This document shows, one piece after another, positions 1 to 9,042 of a DNA stretch of 43,842 nt. Every line of letters begins with the position of its first letter. Position 1 is the first letter of the stretch. The stretch is from SIG589 sp964566175 (GTDB lineage: Bacteria > Bacillota > Clostridia > Oscillospirales > Acutalibacteraceae), in NCBI GenBank assembly GCA_964566175.1, contig CAZMHU010000017.1, positions 1 through 43,842 of the forward strand. The letters run 5' to 3'. The position numbers were made by a program, and so were the translations under genes. Under the pieces are notes generated by a model. The model was not told the DNA's origin. It made no database searches and was given only the letters and a program-made list of their open reading frames with translations.

Positions 1-40
1 ATATATAATATATTTTATGAATATCTTTTTGGAGGATATT

Positions 41-1969
41 ATGTCAAAACTCAAAAGGCTTTGCTGTATAATAATGTGCATTACACTGCTTTTCACACTT
101 TGTCATACTGCCGAAACATCGGTTTCCGCGGCGGGAATAACATATGGTTATGTCAACGGTGTTGAAGTCAACGTCCGCAATGGTGCGGGAACATCATATA
201 AATCCATCGGCAAACTCACACACGTCAATGTAGTTGTACTCGGCTCGGCACAGGATTCGAGGGGTGAGACGTGGTATAACATCAAAACCGTCGACGGAAG
301 TTTACAGGGTTATATGCACGGTGATTACATAAATATTGATAAGCACGTAAACATTTTAAAGGGTGATGTCAACGGCGATTTTTGCATTAACAGTGCCGAC
401 CTTGCCGCATTAAACGCTCACCTGAGCGGTGCCGCACTTTTGAGCGGAAACGCCCTTAAAGCCGCCGACACAAACAACGACGGTCTTGTTAATGGCACCG
501 ACCTTACAAACATTCAAAACCACATAAACGGCACGATAAGTCTTGATATTCTCGCTTTTCCAGAAAGTTATCACGCCGCACTCATAAGCCTTAAAGGCAT
601 TTATCCGTACTATACATTTGTTGCCGACTATGTCGACATTCCGTTTTATGAGGCGGTTGAGAACGAAACCAAAAGCCACCGCAAACTCGTCAGTATGAAT
701 GACGGAATTTCGTGGCGTTCCTGCGGAAAGAACAACTATGATTGGTCAACCGGAACTTGGAGCACAACAAGCGGCAACTGGACCGATGCCTCTACCGAGG
801 TCATCGCCTATTATATGGATCCCCGCAATTTCTTAAATGCAAACAATATTTACACCTTTGTAACACACAGTTATTCGGCGGGACAAACCGCAGAGGGTGT
901 TGAAAAAATCATAAAAGGCACTTTCCTTGAAAAAGGTTACAGTGACGCAAATGACACTGCATACGGTGGAAGTTACGTTAATGTCATTATGGAAGCGGCA
1001 AGGCAATCGGGAGTCAGTCCTTATGTGCTCGCATCAACCATAATACTCGAACAGGGTGTAAACGGTACGAGCAGATTGATTTCAGGCCCCGATTATTACA
1101 ACTTCTTTAACTACGGCGCAAGCGGAAGTGACGTTATCGGCAACGGTCTTGAATATGCCAAAAATGCCGGTTGGACTACCCGCTCCGCATCGATAATCGG
1201 CGGCGCAATAAAATACGCATCGGGATATATCGCAGCGGGTCAAAACACATATTATTACAAAGATTTCGACGTTGTTGACACAAACCCCTACACCCACCAA
1301 TACGCACAGAGCGTTTACGATGCGGTTTCCTCTTCGGCTCGTTTGAGAAACGCATACCGCGATATGCGCGACCTCGATTTGGTCTTCAGAGTTCCGGTAT
1401 ATAACGATATGCCCGAAGTTGCTCCGAGCAAACCCGCGGAAAACAACACGCTTAACAACTACTATTTTACCGATATAACGGCATCGGGTCTTTCCCCCAC
1501 TTTCTCAATGTATACAAAAGCCTATTCGCTTGAGGTAAGCGGCGACACTTATGTTTCGGTTTCCGTTCCGTCGAGTGCAACATATGTCGGGCAATCATTT
1601 TATTCACTGTCTGCGGGTCAAAGCACACTGTACCTACCGGTGCGTTCGCAAAGCGGGTATGACAATTATTACACGGTAACAGTATATGCGAGCGCCGCCT
1701 GTACCCTCAGCATAATTTGTGACGGAAGTGCCGTTCCCGACCCAAATCCAACCACACCGAGCCAACCCGCCGTAACGATAGGTGATATAAACTCCGACGG
1801 TGCTATAAATACTGCCGACCTTGCGGCAATAAAACTGCATTTGCTCGGCATACGAACCCTTTCGGGCACGGAAATTACCGCCGCCGATATAAATTCCGAC
1901 GGTGTTATCAACACGGCAGACCTTGCGGGAGTTAAACTTCATCTATTGGGTCTGCGCTCATTAAACTAA
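41..1969 (+). CDS. Secreted GH73-like glucosaminidase with SH3b and two dockerin modules
   Basis: Probable peptidoglycan hydrolase (endo-beta-N-acetylglucosaminidase type) exported to the cell surface. I start it at the ATG at 41, behind GGAGGA at 31-36; an upstream in-frame ATG at 17 lacks a ribosome site. Residues 1-31 form a signal peptide. An SH3b-like domain spans about 35-100 (VNVRNGAGTSY). A first dockerin runs from about 108 to 170, with two calcium loops (GDVNGDFCINSADL and DTNNDGLVNGTDL). The catalytic region, about 300-440, includes a LEQG motif with candidate catalytic Glu337 and a YYNFFNYGA segment typical of the family. A second dockerin occupies 581-642 (GDINSDGAINTADL, ADINSDGVINTADL). 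The cohesin gene follows after 13 bases, so the two are probably co-transcribed. A dockerin between SH3b and the catalytic domain is an unusual arrangement. Substrate is inferred from the family. Confidence 0.85.
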   Translation: MSKLKRLCCIIMCITLLFTLCHTAETSVSAAGITYGYVNGVEVNVRNGAGTSYKSIGKLTHVNVVVLGSAQDSRGETWYNIKTVDGSLQGYMHGDYINIDKHVNILKGDVNGDFCINSADLAALNAHLSGAALLSGNALKAADTNNDGLVNGTDLTNIQNHINGTISLDILAFPESYHAALISLKGIYPYYTFVADYVDIPFYEAVENETKSHRKLVSMNDGISWRSCGKNNYDWSTGTWSTTSGNWTDASTEVIAYYMDPRNFLNANNIYTFVTHSYSAGQTAEGVEKIIKGTFLEKGYSDANDTAYGGSYVNVIMEAARQSGVSPYVLASTIILEQGVNGTSRLISGPDYYNFFNYGASGSDVIGNGLEYAKNAGWTTRSASIIGGAIKYASGYIAAGQNTYYYKDFDVVDTNPYTHQYAQSVYDAVSSSARLRNAYRDMRDLDLVFRVPVYNDMPEVAPSKPAENNTLNNYYFTDITASGLSPTFSMYTKAYSLEVSGDTYVSVSVPSSATYVGQSFYSLSAGQSTLYLPVRSQSGYDNYYTVTVYASAACTLSIICDGSAVPDPNPTTPSQPAVTIGDINSDGAINTADLAAIKLHLLGIRTLSGTEITAADINSDGVINTADLAGVKLHLLGLRSLN

Positions 1970-1982
1970 TCGGGAGGACAAT

Positions 1983-3536
1983 ATGGCTATAAAGAATTTT
2001 ACAAAAAAAATATGTTGTCTTTTGGCGATAACATTGATTTTTTCACTCTTCTTCGCGCTCCCCGCATCTGCCGCGACCACAACCCTTTCACTCAGCAGTA
2101 AACAAGTTAAACCGGGTGACAATGTAACGGTAACGGTTAAACTCAATGCGGGCGAAGCCATATACGGTTTTGATATTACCATAACATATGACACATCGGT
2201 TTTGAAATACGTTTCGGGCGCCGGCTCGGAAGCAGGTGGAAAACTCAAAATTGTTGACGCGCTTAACGGCGAAACCTCATATTCCAAAAGTATTGTATTC
2301 AATGCGATAGCCGAGGGAAGTGCAAAGGTTTCGGCGTCTGCACTTTACAGCGGCAGTTCTCTTGCCGAAGTTTCGGGCGGTAGCGGAAGTGCCACCGTAA
2401 CGGTTAAAACTCCCGCCGCAACAACTCCGTCAACCCCTCAAACTCCCTCACAACCGTCAACCAATGCAAACCTTTCGGCTCTCGGCGTTGACGGTGGCAC
2501 ACTCTCCCCCGCTTTTTCAAAAAATATAACGGATTACTCTGTAACGGTTGATAACTACGTTGCATCGACCAACATAAACGCAACGGCGGCTGACAAGAGT
2601 GCTAAAATCAGCGGAAACGGCGCTGTCGAACTCCAAATCGGTGACAATCAGTTGTCCGTTACCGTAACGGCACCTGACGGAACGACCAAAAAGACCTATA
2701 ATCTGACCGTTCACCGCCGGACAGTTGACGAAACACTTGCCGCCAATCCCCTTGCCGTCCCGATAAACGGCGAGATTGCGTATATTCAGTCCGACCTTTC
2801 GCAAATCACACATCCGCAGGGTTTCACCGCATCGACTGCGGTATATAACGGAACGGATATCGGTGTGCTTGCAAGCGAAAACGGCGAATACACACTCTAT
2901 CTTTTAAGCAACCCCATAAGCGGTCAAACCGATTATTACGTATATAAAGAACTGCGCGACGAATTTTCACTTCTGCCCTATCTGACAGTAGGCGACAAAC
3001 TTTATATTTTCGTCGCCCTGCCGGAAAAACGCGTTGTGCCGAAAGGCTGGTATGAAACCGCCGTTACCCTCGGCAATACAAACGCAACTGCATTCTGCTC
3101 GGAAGACGAAGTTATGAAAGACATATATTTAATATATTGCTACTGCGACGGAAAAGAACAGTTTTTCCGTTATGATATGACAGACGGCTCAATACAGCGT
3201 TCCCCCGATTTCTCCGTTTCGGTTAATTCCGACGGCACTTCGGAAAACGGAATAAAAGGTTTATTTACCCACTTTAATTCGTTTGATAAAACAACAAAAA
3301 TTCTGTTTCTTTCGCTTGGCGTGGCGGCTGTGCTGATAATAGCACTGATAATAGCCGTTATTATCCTCGCCGCAACGAAAAAGACAGCAAAACAATATGA
3401 CGAAAGCGTTATATTCGGAAACAACGATTTTTCCGCACTCTTTACCACCGCAAAAACGGTAGCAACCGAAACCGTCCCGCAGGATACCGAGTGTGAAAAA
3501 ATAAACAATGAGCAACAAACAGCAAAAGGAGAATAA
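1983..3536 (+). CDS. Membrane-anchored cohesin-domain protein
   Basis: Surface protein of 517 aa that could dock dockerin-bearing proteins. Residues 1-30 are a signal peptide ending near ASAA. A cohesin domain follows at about 31-145 (VKPGDNVTVTVKLN, IYGFDITITYD, and a closing SGSATVTV strand). A Thr/Pro/Ser linker leads to a cadherin-like beta-sandwich (PF12733 type) at about 160-245 (NANLSALGVDGGTLSP, with TYNLTVHR at its end). Residues 250-435 are an extracellular region I do not recognise. A hydrophobic helix at about 440-467 and a polar tail of about 50 residues place the C-terminus in the cytoplasm. GGGAGG precedes the ATG by about 5 bases. The neighbouring hydrolase carries two dockerins, so it is the obvious candidate ligand. 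The pairing is inferred from adjacency and not shown by sequence alone. Confidence 0.85.
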   Translation: MAIKNFTKKICCLLAITLIFSLFFALPASAATTTLSLSSKQVKPGDNVTVTVKLNAGEAIYGFDITITYDTSVLKYVSGAGSEAGGKLKIVDALNGETSYSKSIVFNAIAEGSAKVSASALYSGSSLAEVSGGSGSATVTVKTPAATTPSTPQTPSQPSTNANLSALGVDGGTLSPAFSKNITDYSVTVDNYVASTNINATAADKSAKISGNGAVELQIGDNQLSVTVTAPDGTTKKTYNLTVHRRTVDETLAANPLAVPINGEIAYIQSDLSQITHPQGFTASTAVYNGTDIGVLASENGEYTLYLLSNPISGQTDYYVYKELRDEFSLLPYLTVGDKLYIFVALPEKRVVPKGWYETAVTLGNTNATAFCSEDEVMKDIYLIYCYCDGKEQFFRYDMTDGSIQRSPDFSVSVNSDGTSENGIKGLFTHFNSFDKTTKILFLSLGVAAVLIIALIIAVIILAATKKTAKQYDESVIFGNNDFSALFTTAKTVATETVPQDTECEKINNEQQTAKGE

Positions 3537-3538
3537 GT

Positions 3539-4567
3539 ATGATAACAGAAAACAAATTCGGCGAACTTTACGGCGTTGATATCACAAAGTATACCCTCGA
3601 AAACAAAAACGGACTTTCCGTTTCGATAATCAACTACGGTGCAACCGTTACAAACGTTATATTCGACGGCAAAGATGTCGTACTCGGATATGACACTCTT
3701 GAAGGATATTTGAATTCCGCAGGATATCTCGGCGCAACAATAGGCCGTTACGGCAACCGCATTGGCGGCGGCAGATTTACCCTTGACGGTGTTGAATATG
3801 ATGTTGGCAGAAACGAAAACGAATTTTCGCATCTTCACGGCGGCTATGTCGGCTTTGACAAACAACTTTGGAATGTTGTAGCGACAAATGACGGTGACGA
3901 ACCTTCAATGTCATTTAATCACGTTTTTGACGATATGGAAGAGGGTTACCCCGGCGAACTCGATGTTACCGTAATATTCACCGTAACGGCCGAAAACTCG
4001 CTCAAAATCGAATATAAAGCGATTGCAAGCAAGAACACCGTTGTCAACCTCACAAACCACTCATACTTCAACCTTAACGGATATGACGGCGGAAATATTC
4101 TCGACAACGAACTTTATATCAACGCAGATGCCATAACGCCCTATGACGAACATCTTATCCCTACAGGCGAAATTGCCGATGTTACATGTACTCCTTTTGA
4201 TTTCCGCATTGCAAAGAAAATCGGCAGAGATATTGCCGAAGATAATGTTCAACTTAAATACGGTCAAGGCTACGACCATAACTTTGTTCTCAGCGGCGGT
4301 GACGACGATATCAAAATTACCGCATATTCCGAAAAGACCGGAATTGAGATGTCGGTTAAGACAACCGAACCGGGTGTTCAACTCTACACCTCAAACTGCC
4401 TTGCAAACGTTGTCGGCAAGGGCGGCGGACTTTACAAATATCAAGGTTTCTGCCTTGAAACCCAGCACTACCCCGACAGTCCCAACCACGACAACTTCCC
4501 CTCGACCTATCTCCCCGCAGAAACCGATTTTTACAGTGCTACCGAATATATTTTCAGTAAAAGATAA
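3539..4567 (+). CDS. galM: Aldose 1-epimerase (mutarotase)
   Basis: Cytoplasmic enzyme of 342 aa interconverting alpha and beta anomers of hexoses such as galactose and glucose. Family signatures are visible: an N-terminal NYGATVTNV strand, the HLHGG segment near residue 98, NHSYFNLNG near 180 with the catalytic histidine, and LETQHYPDSPNH near the C-terminus with the catalytic glutamate. There is no signal peptide. Length matches the family. AAGGAG lies just upstream of the ATG, and the gene starts 2 bases after the cohesin gene, so it belongs to the same transcription unit. Its presence beside surface hydrolases suggests use of released sugars, although the link is only positional. Confidence 0.92.
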   Translation: MITENKFGELYGVDITKYTLENKNGLSVSIINYGATVTNVIFDGKDVVLGYDTLEGYLNSAGYLGATIGRYGNRIGGGRFTLDGVEYDVGRNENEFSHLHGGYVGFDKQLWNVVATNDGDEPSMSFNHVFDDMEEGYPGELDVTVIFTVTAENSLKIEYKAIASKNTVVNLTNHSYFNLNGYDGGNILDNELYINADAITPYDEHLIPTGEIADVTCTPFDFRIAKKIGRDIAEDNVQLKYGQGYDHNFVLSGGDDDIKITAYSEKTGIEMSVKTTEPGVQLYTSNCLANVVGKGGGLYKYQGFCLETQHYPDSPNHDNFPSTYLPAETDFYSATEYIFSKR

Positions 4568-4593
4568 AGTTAAAGTTAAAAGGTGATGCCGAG

Positions 4594-5379
4594 ATGACAC
4601 TTGACAATGTATTTAACAACGAAAACGAAAAGCCGTTAGACAATATAGTCGATGACGGCGGTTATACAGCAATTTTTCGCACAATAGCCTGTATCGGCGA
4701 CAGCCTTTCATCGGGCGAGTTTGAGTCATTAAACGCTGACGGCACATCGGGATACCACGATATGTTCGAGTATTCTTGGGGTCAGTTCATCGGACGTATG
4801 TGCGGCAGCAAGGTTTATAACTTTTCTCGCGGTGGAATGATAGCAAAAACTTATTACAATAACTTTGCCGAAGAAAAGGATTACTGGAACCCGAAATACG
4901 CCGCACAGTGCTATATAATTGCTTTGGGCGTAAACGATTTGCTGCACGCCGGTTTTGAAGTCGGCAAAGTTGACGATATCGATACCGAAAACCGCGACAA
5001 CAGCAAGGACACCTTTGCCGGTGATTACGGTAAAATCATATGCCGTCTTAAAGAAATTCAACCTCGTGCAAAATTTTTCCTTATGACAATGCCCAAGGGC
5101 GATGACAGTGAGGAAAAAGCGGAGAAAAAGCGTAAACACCGCGAGTTGCTTTATAAAATGGCTGAGAAATTCGACAACACATATGTTATCGACCTTTTTG
5201 AATACGCTCCTGTTTATGACGCGAAATTCAACGAAAAATTCAATTTGCGCGGTCATATGAACCCGATGGGTTATATGCTGACCGCAAAGATGGTTGCTTC
5301 TTATATCGATTATATAATCCGTCATAATATGGACGATTTCAAAGAAGTTGGATTTATCGGCACTGATTTACACGGATAA
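4594..5379 (+). CDS. SGNH/GDSL-family hydrolase
   Basis: Predicted esterase or acyl-hydrolase of the SGNH fold, 261 aa. Block I is CIGDSLSSGEF with the nucleophile serine, a GVNDL segment carries the block III Asn, and RGHMNPMGYML near the C-terminus supplies the His of the catalytic triad in the place usually occupied by DxxH. No signal peptide is visible, so it should be cytoplasmic. It lies 26 bases after galM, with GGTGATG-type sequence upstream of its ATG, and is the last gene before a strong terminator. This suggests a deacetylase acting on sugars taken up by the cell, but the actual substrate cannot be read from the sequence. Confidence 0.85.
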   Translation: MTLDNVFNNENEKPLDNIVDDGGYTAIFRTIACIGDSLSSGEFESLNADGTSGYHDMFEYSWGQFIGRMCGSKVYNFSRGGMIAKTYYNNFAEEKDYWNPKYAAQCYIIALGVNDLLHAGFEVGKVDDIDTENRDNSKDTFAGDYGKIICRLKEIQPRAKFFLMTMPKGDDSEEKAEKKRKHRELLYKMAEKFDNTYVIDLFEYAPVYDAKFNEKFNLRGHMNPMGYMLTAKMVASYIDYIIRHNMDDFKEVGFIGTDLHG

Positions 5380-5402
5380 TAGACTTTCTATCGAAAATAA
5401 AA

Positions 5403-5427
5403 ACCGACGCTCACGCGTCGGTTTTTT
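5403..5427. terminator. Bidirectional terminator between SGNH hydrolase and livF
   Basis: An 8-bp perfect stem, ACCGACGC (5403-5410) with GCGTCGGT (5415-5422) and a 4-base loop, is followed by a T run on the plus strand. On the minus strand it is followed by a T run as well, so it can end both converging operons. Confidence 0.9.
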
Positions 5428-5435
5428 ATTTCGGC

Positions 5436-6134
5436 TTAACCGCCGAGATACGCTTTTTTGATAGCCTCACTGTTTGCAAGTTCCTTGCCTGTGCCCGAAA
5501 GAGCAATTCTGCCCGACTCGAGAACATAGGCACGGTCGGCAATGCGAAGTGCCATTTCCGCATTTTGCTCAACCAAAAGAATTGTCGTGCCTGCGTTGTG
5601 AAGTTCCTTTATAATATCAAAAATCTGCTGAACGAGTATCGGTGCCAATCCCATTGAAGGCTCATCGAGCATCAAAAGTTTCGGTTTGCTCATAAGAGCA
5701 CGTCCCATAGCAAGCATCTGTTGCTCACCGCCCGAAAGCGTTCCGGCAATTTGGTTTTTACGTTCAAGCAAGCGCGGAAAACGGTCGAAAACCTTTTTGA
5801 GTTCCGCCTTGTCCATACCTGTTGTATAAGCGCCCATTTCCAAATTTTCCATAACCGACATCTGCAAGAATATACGTCTGCCTTCCGGGACGTGAGCCAA
5901 ACCTTTTGAAACCAAACTGTATGCCTCGGCGTGTGCGATATTTTCATTCATAAAGGTTATATCGCCGCTTCTCGGATGCATAAGACCCGATATCGTTTTA
6001 AGAGTTGTTGACTTTCCCGCACCGTTAGCACCGATAAGGGCAACAACTTCTCCCTCGTTTACCTGCAAAGAAACATCCTTGAGCGCGTGGATATTGCCGT
6101 AAAATACATTTATGTTTTCTACATTAAGTATCAT
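5436..6134 (-). CDS. livF: Branched-chain amino acid ABC transporter ATPase LivF
   Basis: One of the two ATPase subunits of a Leu/Ile/Val-type importer, 232 aa, acting on the inner face of the membrane. It shows Walker A GANGAGKST near residue 35, signature LSGGEQQMLAMGRAL near 134, Walker B LLMLDEPSMGLAP, and a switch histidine replaced by Gln in LLVEQN, as usual for LivF. It begins 3 bases after livG stops and is the last gene of the operon, ending in the terminator shared with the converging genes. Substrate specificity within the HAAT family (branched-chain amino acids, other amino acids or short amides) cannot be settled from the ATPase. Confidence 0.95.
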   Translation of the reverse strand: MILNVENINVFYGNIHALKDVSLQVNEGEVVALIGANGAGKSTTLKTISGLMHPRSGDITFMNENIAHAEAYSLVSKGLAHVPEGRRIFLQMSVMENLEMGAYTTGMDKAELKKVFDRFPRLLERKNQIAGTLSGGEQQMLAMGRALMSKPKLLMLDEPSMGLAPILVQQIFDIIKELHNAGTTILLVEQNAEMALRIADRAYVLESGRIALSGTGKELANSEAIKKAYLGG

Positions 6135-6137
6135 ACA

Positions 6138-6983
6138 TCAGTCCTCCTTCTTCTTGCCCAAATATGCTTCTATAACAACGGGGTTAGCCTGTATTTCTTC
6201 CGGCGTGCCCTTGGCGATTACCTTGCCGTAATTGAGCACGCATATCGCCTCGCAAAGGTTCATTACAAGGTTCATATCGTGTTCTATGAGCATAACCGCA
6301 ATTTGGAATTCGTCGCGTATGCGGCGAATATTTTCCATAAGTTCTGCCGTTTCGGAGGGGTTCATTCCGGCTGCAGGCTCGTCAAGTAGGATTATTCCGG
6401 GATTTGTGGCAAGCGCACGAACTATTTCCAAACGGCGCTGTGCACCGTACGGAAGTGAACCCGCCTCGTGTTTTGCGAGGTCTGCCATTTTGAAGAAATC
6501 CAAAAGTTCAAGCGCACGCTCGGTTGCGATTTTTTCAGCCTTGACATAACCGAAACCGTGTGTGAGCGATGATAAAAAGCCTTCCTTAATCTCATTATGA
6601 AGACCGATTTTTACGTTATCGATAACCGACATATTTGAGAAAAGACGGATATTTTGGAAAGTTCTCGCAATACCCATTTTATTGACCTGATGAACGGTTT
6701 TTCCCGCGGTGTTGTAGCCGTCGAGCATTACCGTTCCGCGCGTGGGCTGATAAACATTGGTGAGTAGGTTGAAAACGGTGGTCTTGCCCGCACCGTTAGG
6801 GCCGATAAGACCGCAAATTTCCGTGCGACCTACCGCAATAGTCAAATCGTCAACTGCCGTGAGTCCGCCGAAATCAACACCAAGGTGATTGGTTTCGAGT
6901 ATTGGCGGCTTGTCAACATCACGTTCCGGAACAAAGGAACGGCTCGGCAACGGTACAATTTTTGTTTTGTCCTGTCTTTCCAT
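6138..6983 (-). CDS. livG: Branched-chain amino acid ABC transporter ATPase LivG
   Basis: Second ATPase subunit of the importer, 281 aa. Walker A is GPNGAGKTT, followed by the LivG-typical FNLLTNVYQPTRG stretch and GIARTFQNIRLF. The signature motif is degenerate (LPYGAQRRLEIVRAL), which is normal for LivG. Walker B is IILLDEPAAGMNPSE and the switch histidine is in LIEHDM. The N-terminus carries about 25 extra residues (MERQDKTKIVPLPS...) before the ABC domain, which is a little longer than most LivG proteins. The gene starts 1 base downstream of the livM stop, indicating tight translational coupling. Confidence 0.95.
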   Translation of the reverse strand: MERQDKTKIVPLPSRSFVPERDVDKPPILETNHLGVDFGGLTAVDDLTIAVGRTEICGLIGPNGAGKTTVFNLLTNVYQPTRGTVMLDGYNTAGKTVHQVNKMGIARTFQNIRLFSNMSVIDNVKIGLHNEIKEGFLSSLTHGFGYVKAEKIATERALELLDFFKMADLAKHEAGSLPYGAQRRLEIVRALATNPGIILLDEPAAGMNPSETAELMENIRRIRDEFQIAVMLIEHDMNLVMNLCEAICVLNYGKVIAKGTPEEIQANPVVIEAYLGKKKED

Positions 6984-6984
6984 T

Positions 6985-8028
6985 TTAAGCCGCCTCCTTT
7001 GTCTTTTTTGTGAAGAGTTTCTTTATGTTTATTCTTTCCTTAAAAGTGCTGAACTTATCGGAAGAATTGAGCAACATTATCGTTATGAGCAACAATGCAT
7101 ATATAAGCGTTTTGAGTCCGCCGTTGATATATGTGCTGAGTTTAAACGGAACTATATAAAGCAGTGCCGCCGAGATAATAGAACCGCGTATACTGCCCAT
7201 TCCGCCGAGAACAACGAAAACAAGAATTTCTATCGAATAGTTAAAATCAAACTTCGATGCGGCAAGAGTCGTCATCTCGTGTCCGTAGAGAACACCCGCA
7301 ACACCCGCTATAAACGCAGAAACTACAAAAATTATAAGTTTGTAAGCAGTGATATTTATGCCGGTAGACTCTGCGGCAATGCGGTTGTCACGTATTGCCA
7401 TAACGGCACGTCCAATTTTGGAATGTTTGATATTTAGTGTCACGAAAAGGGTGAGCATTACGAGCAAAAAAGCGATGGGAAACGCCCAATCTCTGTCAAG
7501 TCTGATATCGGTCGTACGAAGACCCAGAGAGCCGTCCAATATTACCTCTTTTGTACCGTCCTCAAGAGTACGCTCAAACTTGAGCGACTGTATAATACCC
7601 TTTATAATCTCGCCGAAAGCCAGCGTTACTATCGCCAGATAGTCACCGTTCAGACGAAGTATCGGCACGCCGACGATAATGCCGAAAATCGCGGCGGAAA
7701 GTCCGCCGATTATCAAGGCAAGCGGGAAACGGATATAAGACGGCAAAACCGAAACGGTCTCGTTTGCGAAAAGACAGCCGACATAAGCGCCAACCGCCAT
7801 AAAACCCGCATGACCGAGCGAAAGTTCACCCAAAAATCCTACGACCATATTGAGCGATACCGCAAGCATTATCGAATAGCAAACCGGAACAAGCAGTCCT
7901 TCGTCCTGATAGGACAGCATACCCAACTTTTGAAGCAGGAAGAAAATCGCAAAAACAGCCAACATAACAACATATGTTACACAGTCGTTTTTCGGATAAC
8001 GGTTAAAGAAAGATTTTTTATTTTCCAT
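6985..8028 (-). CDS. livM: Branched-chain amino acid ABC transporter permease LivM
   Basis: Integral membrane permease of 347 aa with about ten hydrophobic segments. It contains the family region GFLGELSLGHAGFMAVGAY near residue 65 and the conserved cytoplasmic EAA-like loop GRAVMAIRDNRIAAESTGIN near 205, then GVAGVLYGH. It pairs with LivH to form the channel. The last 30 residues are a lysine-rich cytoplasmic tail. Its start is 14 bases downstream of livH, behind a GGGG-type ribosome site. Confidence 0.95.
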   Translation of the reverse strand: MENKKSFFNRYPKNDCVTYVVMLAVFAIFFLLQKLGMLSYQDEGLLVPVCYSIMLAVSLNMVVGFLGELSLGHAGFMAVGAYVGCLFANETVSVLPSYIRFPLALIIGGLSAAIFGIIVGVPILRLNGDYLAIVTLAFGEIIKGIIQSLKFERTLEDGTKEVILDGSLGLRTTDIRLDRDWAFPIAFLLVMLTLFVTLNIKHSKIGRAVMAIRDNRIAAESTGINITAYKLIIFVVSAFIAGVAGVLYGHEMTTLAASKFDFNYSIEILVFVVLGGMGSIRGSIISAALLYIVPFKLSTYINGGLKTLIYALLLITIMLLNSSDKFSTFKERINIKKLFTKKTKEAA

Positions 8029-8042
8029 ACTGCTATCCCCCT

Positions 8043-8957
8043 TTAAACCTTTTCACTGACCTTCTTGCCGAGAAGACCCGTAGGCTTGACAAGAAGAATT
8101 ACTATAAGCACGGCAAACTCAATAGCCGTAGCAAGTTGACCCGAAATATATGTAGTTGCGACCGACTCGATAATTCCCATGAGAATGCCACCGAGCATAG
8201 CACCGGGGAGTGAGCCTATTCCGCCAAAAACAGCGGCAACGAACGCCTTTATACCGGGCATAGAACCTGTGTACGGATTGATATAAATATATGTCATACC
8301 GTAGAACATACCCGCAACGGCGGCAAGAGCCGAACCGATTGCAAATGTAACGGAAATCGTACGGTTAACGCTGATACCCATAAGTTCGGCGGCACCTCTG
8401 TCTTCCGATACCGCACGCATCGCTTTACCCATTTTTGTTTTGTTTATAAAGAGTGTCAAAACCACCATAAGCACTGCGGTAACACAGAGTGTCAGAATCG
8501 TTGTTCCCTTTATCGAAAGTGCTCCGCCCGCAAGTTGCAAATCCGGAATGTTAAAGAGTATGGGCATAGGCTGACTGGCAGAACCGAAAATTATAAGCAC
8601 GATACTTTGAAGTGCGTAACTGACACCTATTGCGGTTATGAGTACCGCAAGGGGCTGTTTACCTCTAAGCGGACGATATGCCAAAAATTCGATAATCACA
8701 CCGAGCAGTGCACAAAGAATAATTGCTATGAACACGCCGACAAAAGACGGAAGTCCTATTTTTAACGCAGACCTTGAGGAAACGGTTACGAAAATCGTAT
8801 ACGCGCCGACCATTATAACATCACCGTGTGCGAAGTTGAGCATTTTGGCAATACCGTAAACCATAGTATAACCTATTGCTATAAGCGCATAAATACTTCC
8901 GAGACCGAGACCTGAAATCATTGTAGAAAGAAACTGCAAAATTGGGTCACCTCTCAA
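8043..8957 (-). CDS. livH: Branched-chain amino acid ABC transporter permease LivH
   Basis: Permease subunit of 304 aa with about eight membrane segments. It has the LivH signature YALIAIGYTMVYGIAKMLNFAHGDV near residue 20, of which IAIGYTMVYG and LNFAHGD are diagnostic, the coupling loop GKAMRAVSEDRGAAELMGI near 175, and FGGIGSLPGAMLGG. It is separated from livK by 85 bases that hold a hairpin able to reduce transcription from the binding-protein gene into the permease genes. Confidence 0.95.
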   Translation of the reverse strand: MRGDPILQFLSTMISGLGLGSIYALIAIGYTMVYGIAKMLNFAHGDVIMVGAYTIFVTVSSRSALKIGLPSFVGVFIAIILCALLGVIIEFLAYRPLRGKQPLAVLITAIGVSYALQSIVLIIFGSASQPMPILFNIPDLQLAGGALSIKGTTILTLCVTAVLMVVLTLFINKTKMGKAMRAVSEDRGAAELMGISVNRTISVTFAIGSALAAVAGMFYGMTYIYINPYTGSMPGIKAFVAAVFGGIGSLPGAMLGGILMGIIESVATTYISGQLATAIEFAVLIVILLVKPTGLLGKKVSEKV

Positions 8958-8983
8958 AAAATTTTAAATCCTAATAAAACACC

Positions 8984-9016
8984 GAGTCCGCAGAGAAAAA
9001 ATTCCCCTGCGGAGTC
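8984..9016 (-). terminator. Hairpin between livK and livH, likely attenuator
   Basis: TCCGCAG (8987-8993) pairs with CTGCGGA (9007-9013) and extends past one mismatch by two more pairs. On the minus strand it is followed by GTGTTTTATT. A leaky terminator here would give more binding protein than permease, the usual arrangement in such operons; its strength is not measurable by eye. Confidence 0.55.
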
Positions 9017-9042
9017 GATAAACATATTAACTTTCAGTGCCT

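Noticed and set aside
1781..1969. Near-identical repeats at the end of the first gene as a DNA repeat element
   Set aside because: They are the two calcium-binding halves of one dockerin (INSDGxINTADLA), so the repeat is at protein level.
3170..3865. Long open frame of 231 codons on the minus strand
   Set aside because: It lies antisense across the end of the cohesin gene and the start of galM, has no ribosome site or recognisable motif, and both plus-strand genes are well supported.
4143..4586. Plus-strand open frame inside galM
   Set aside because: Out of frame with a clear galM; its Thr/Pro-rich translation is what the shifted codons of galM produce.
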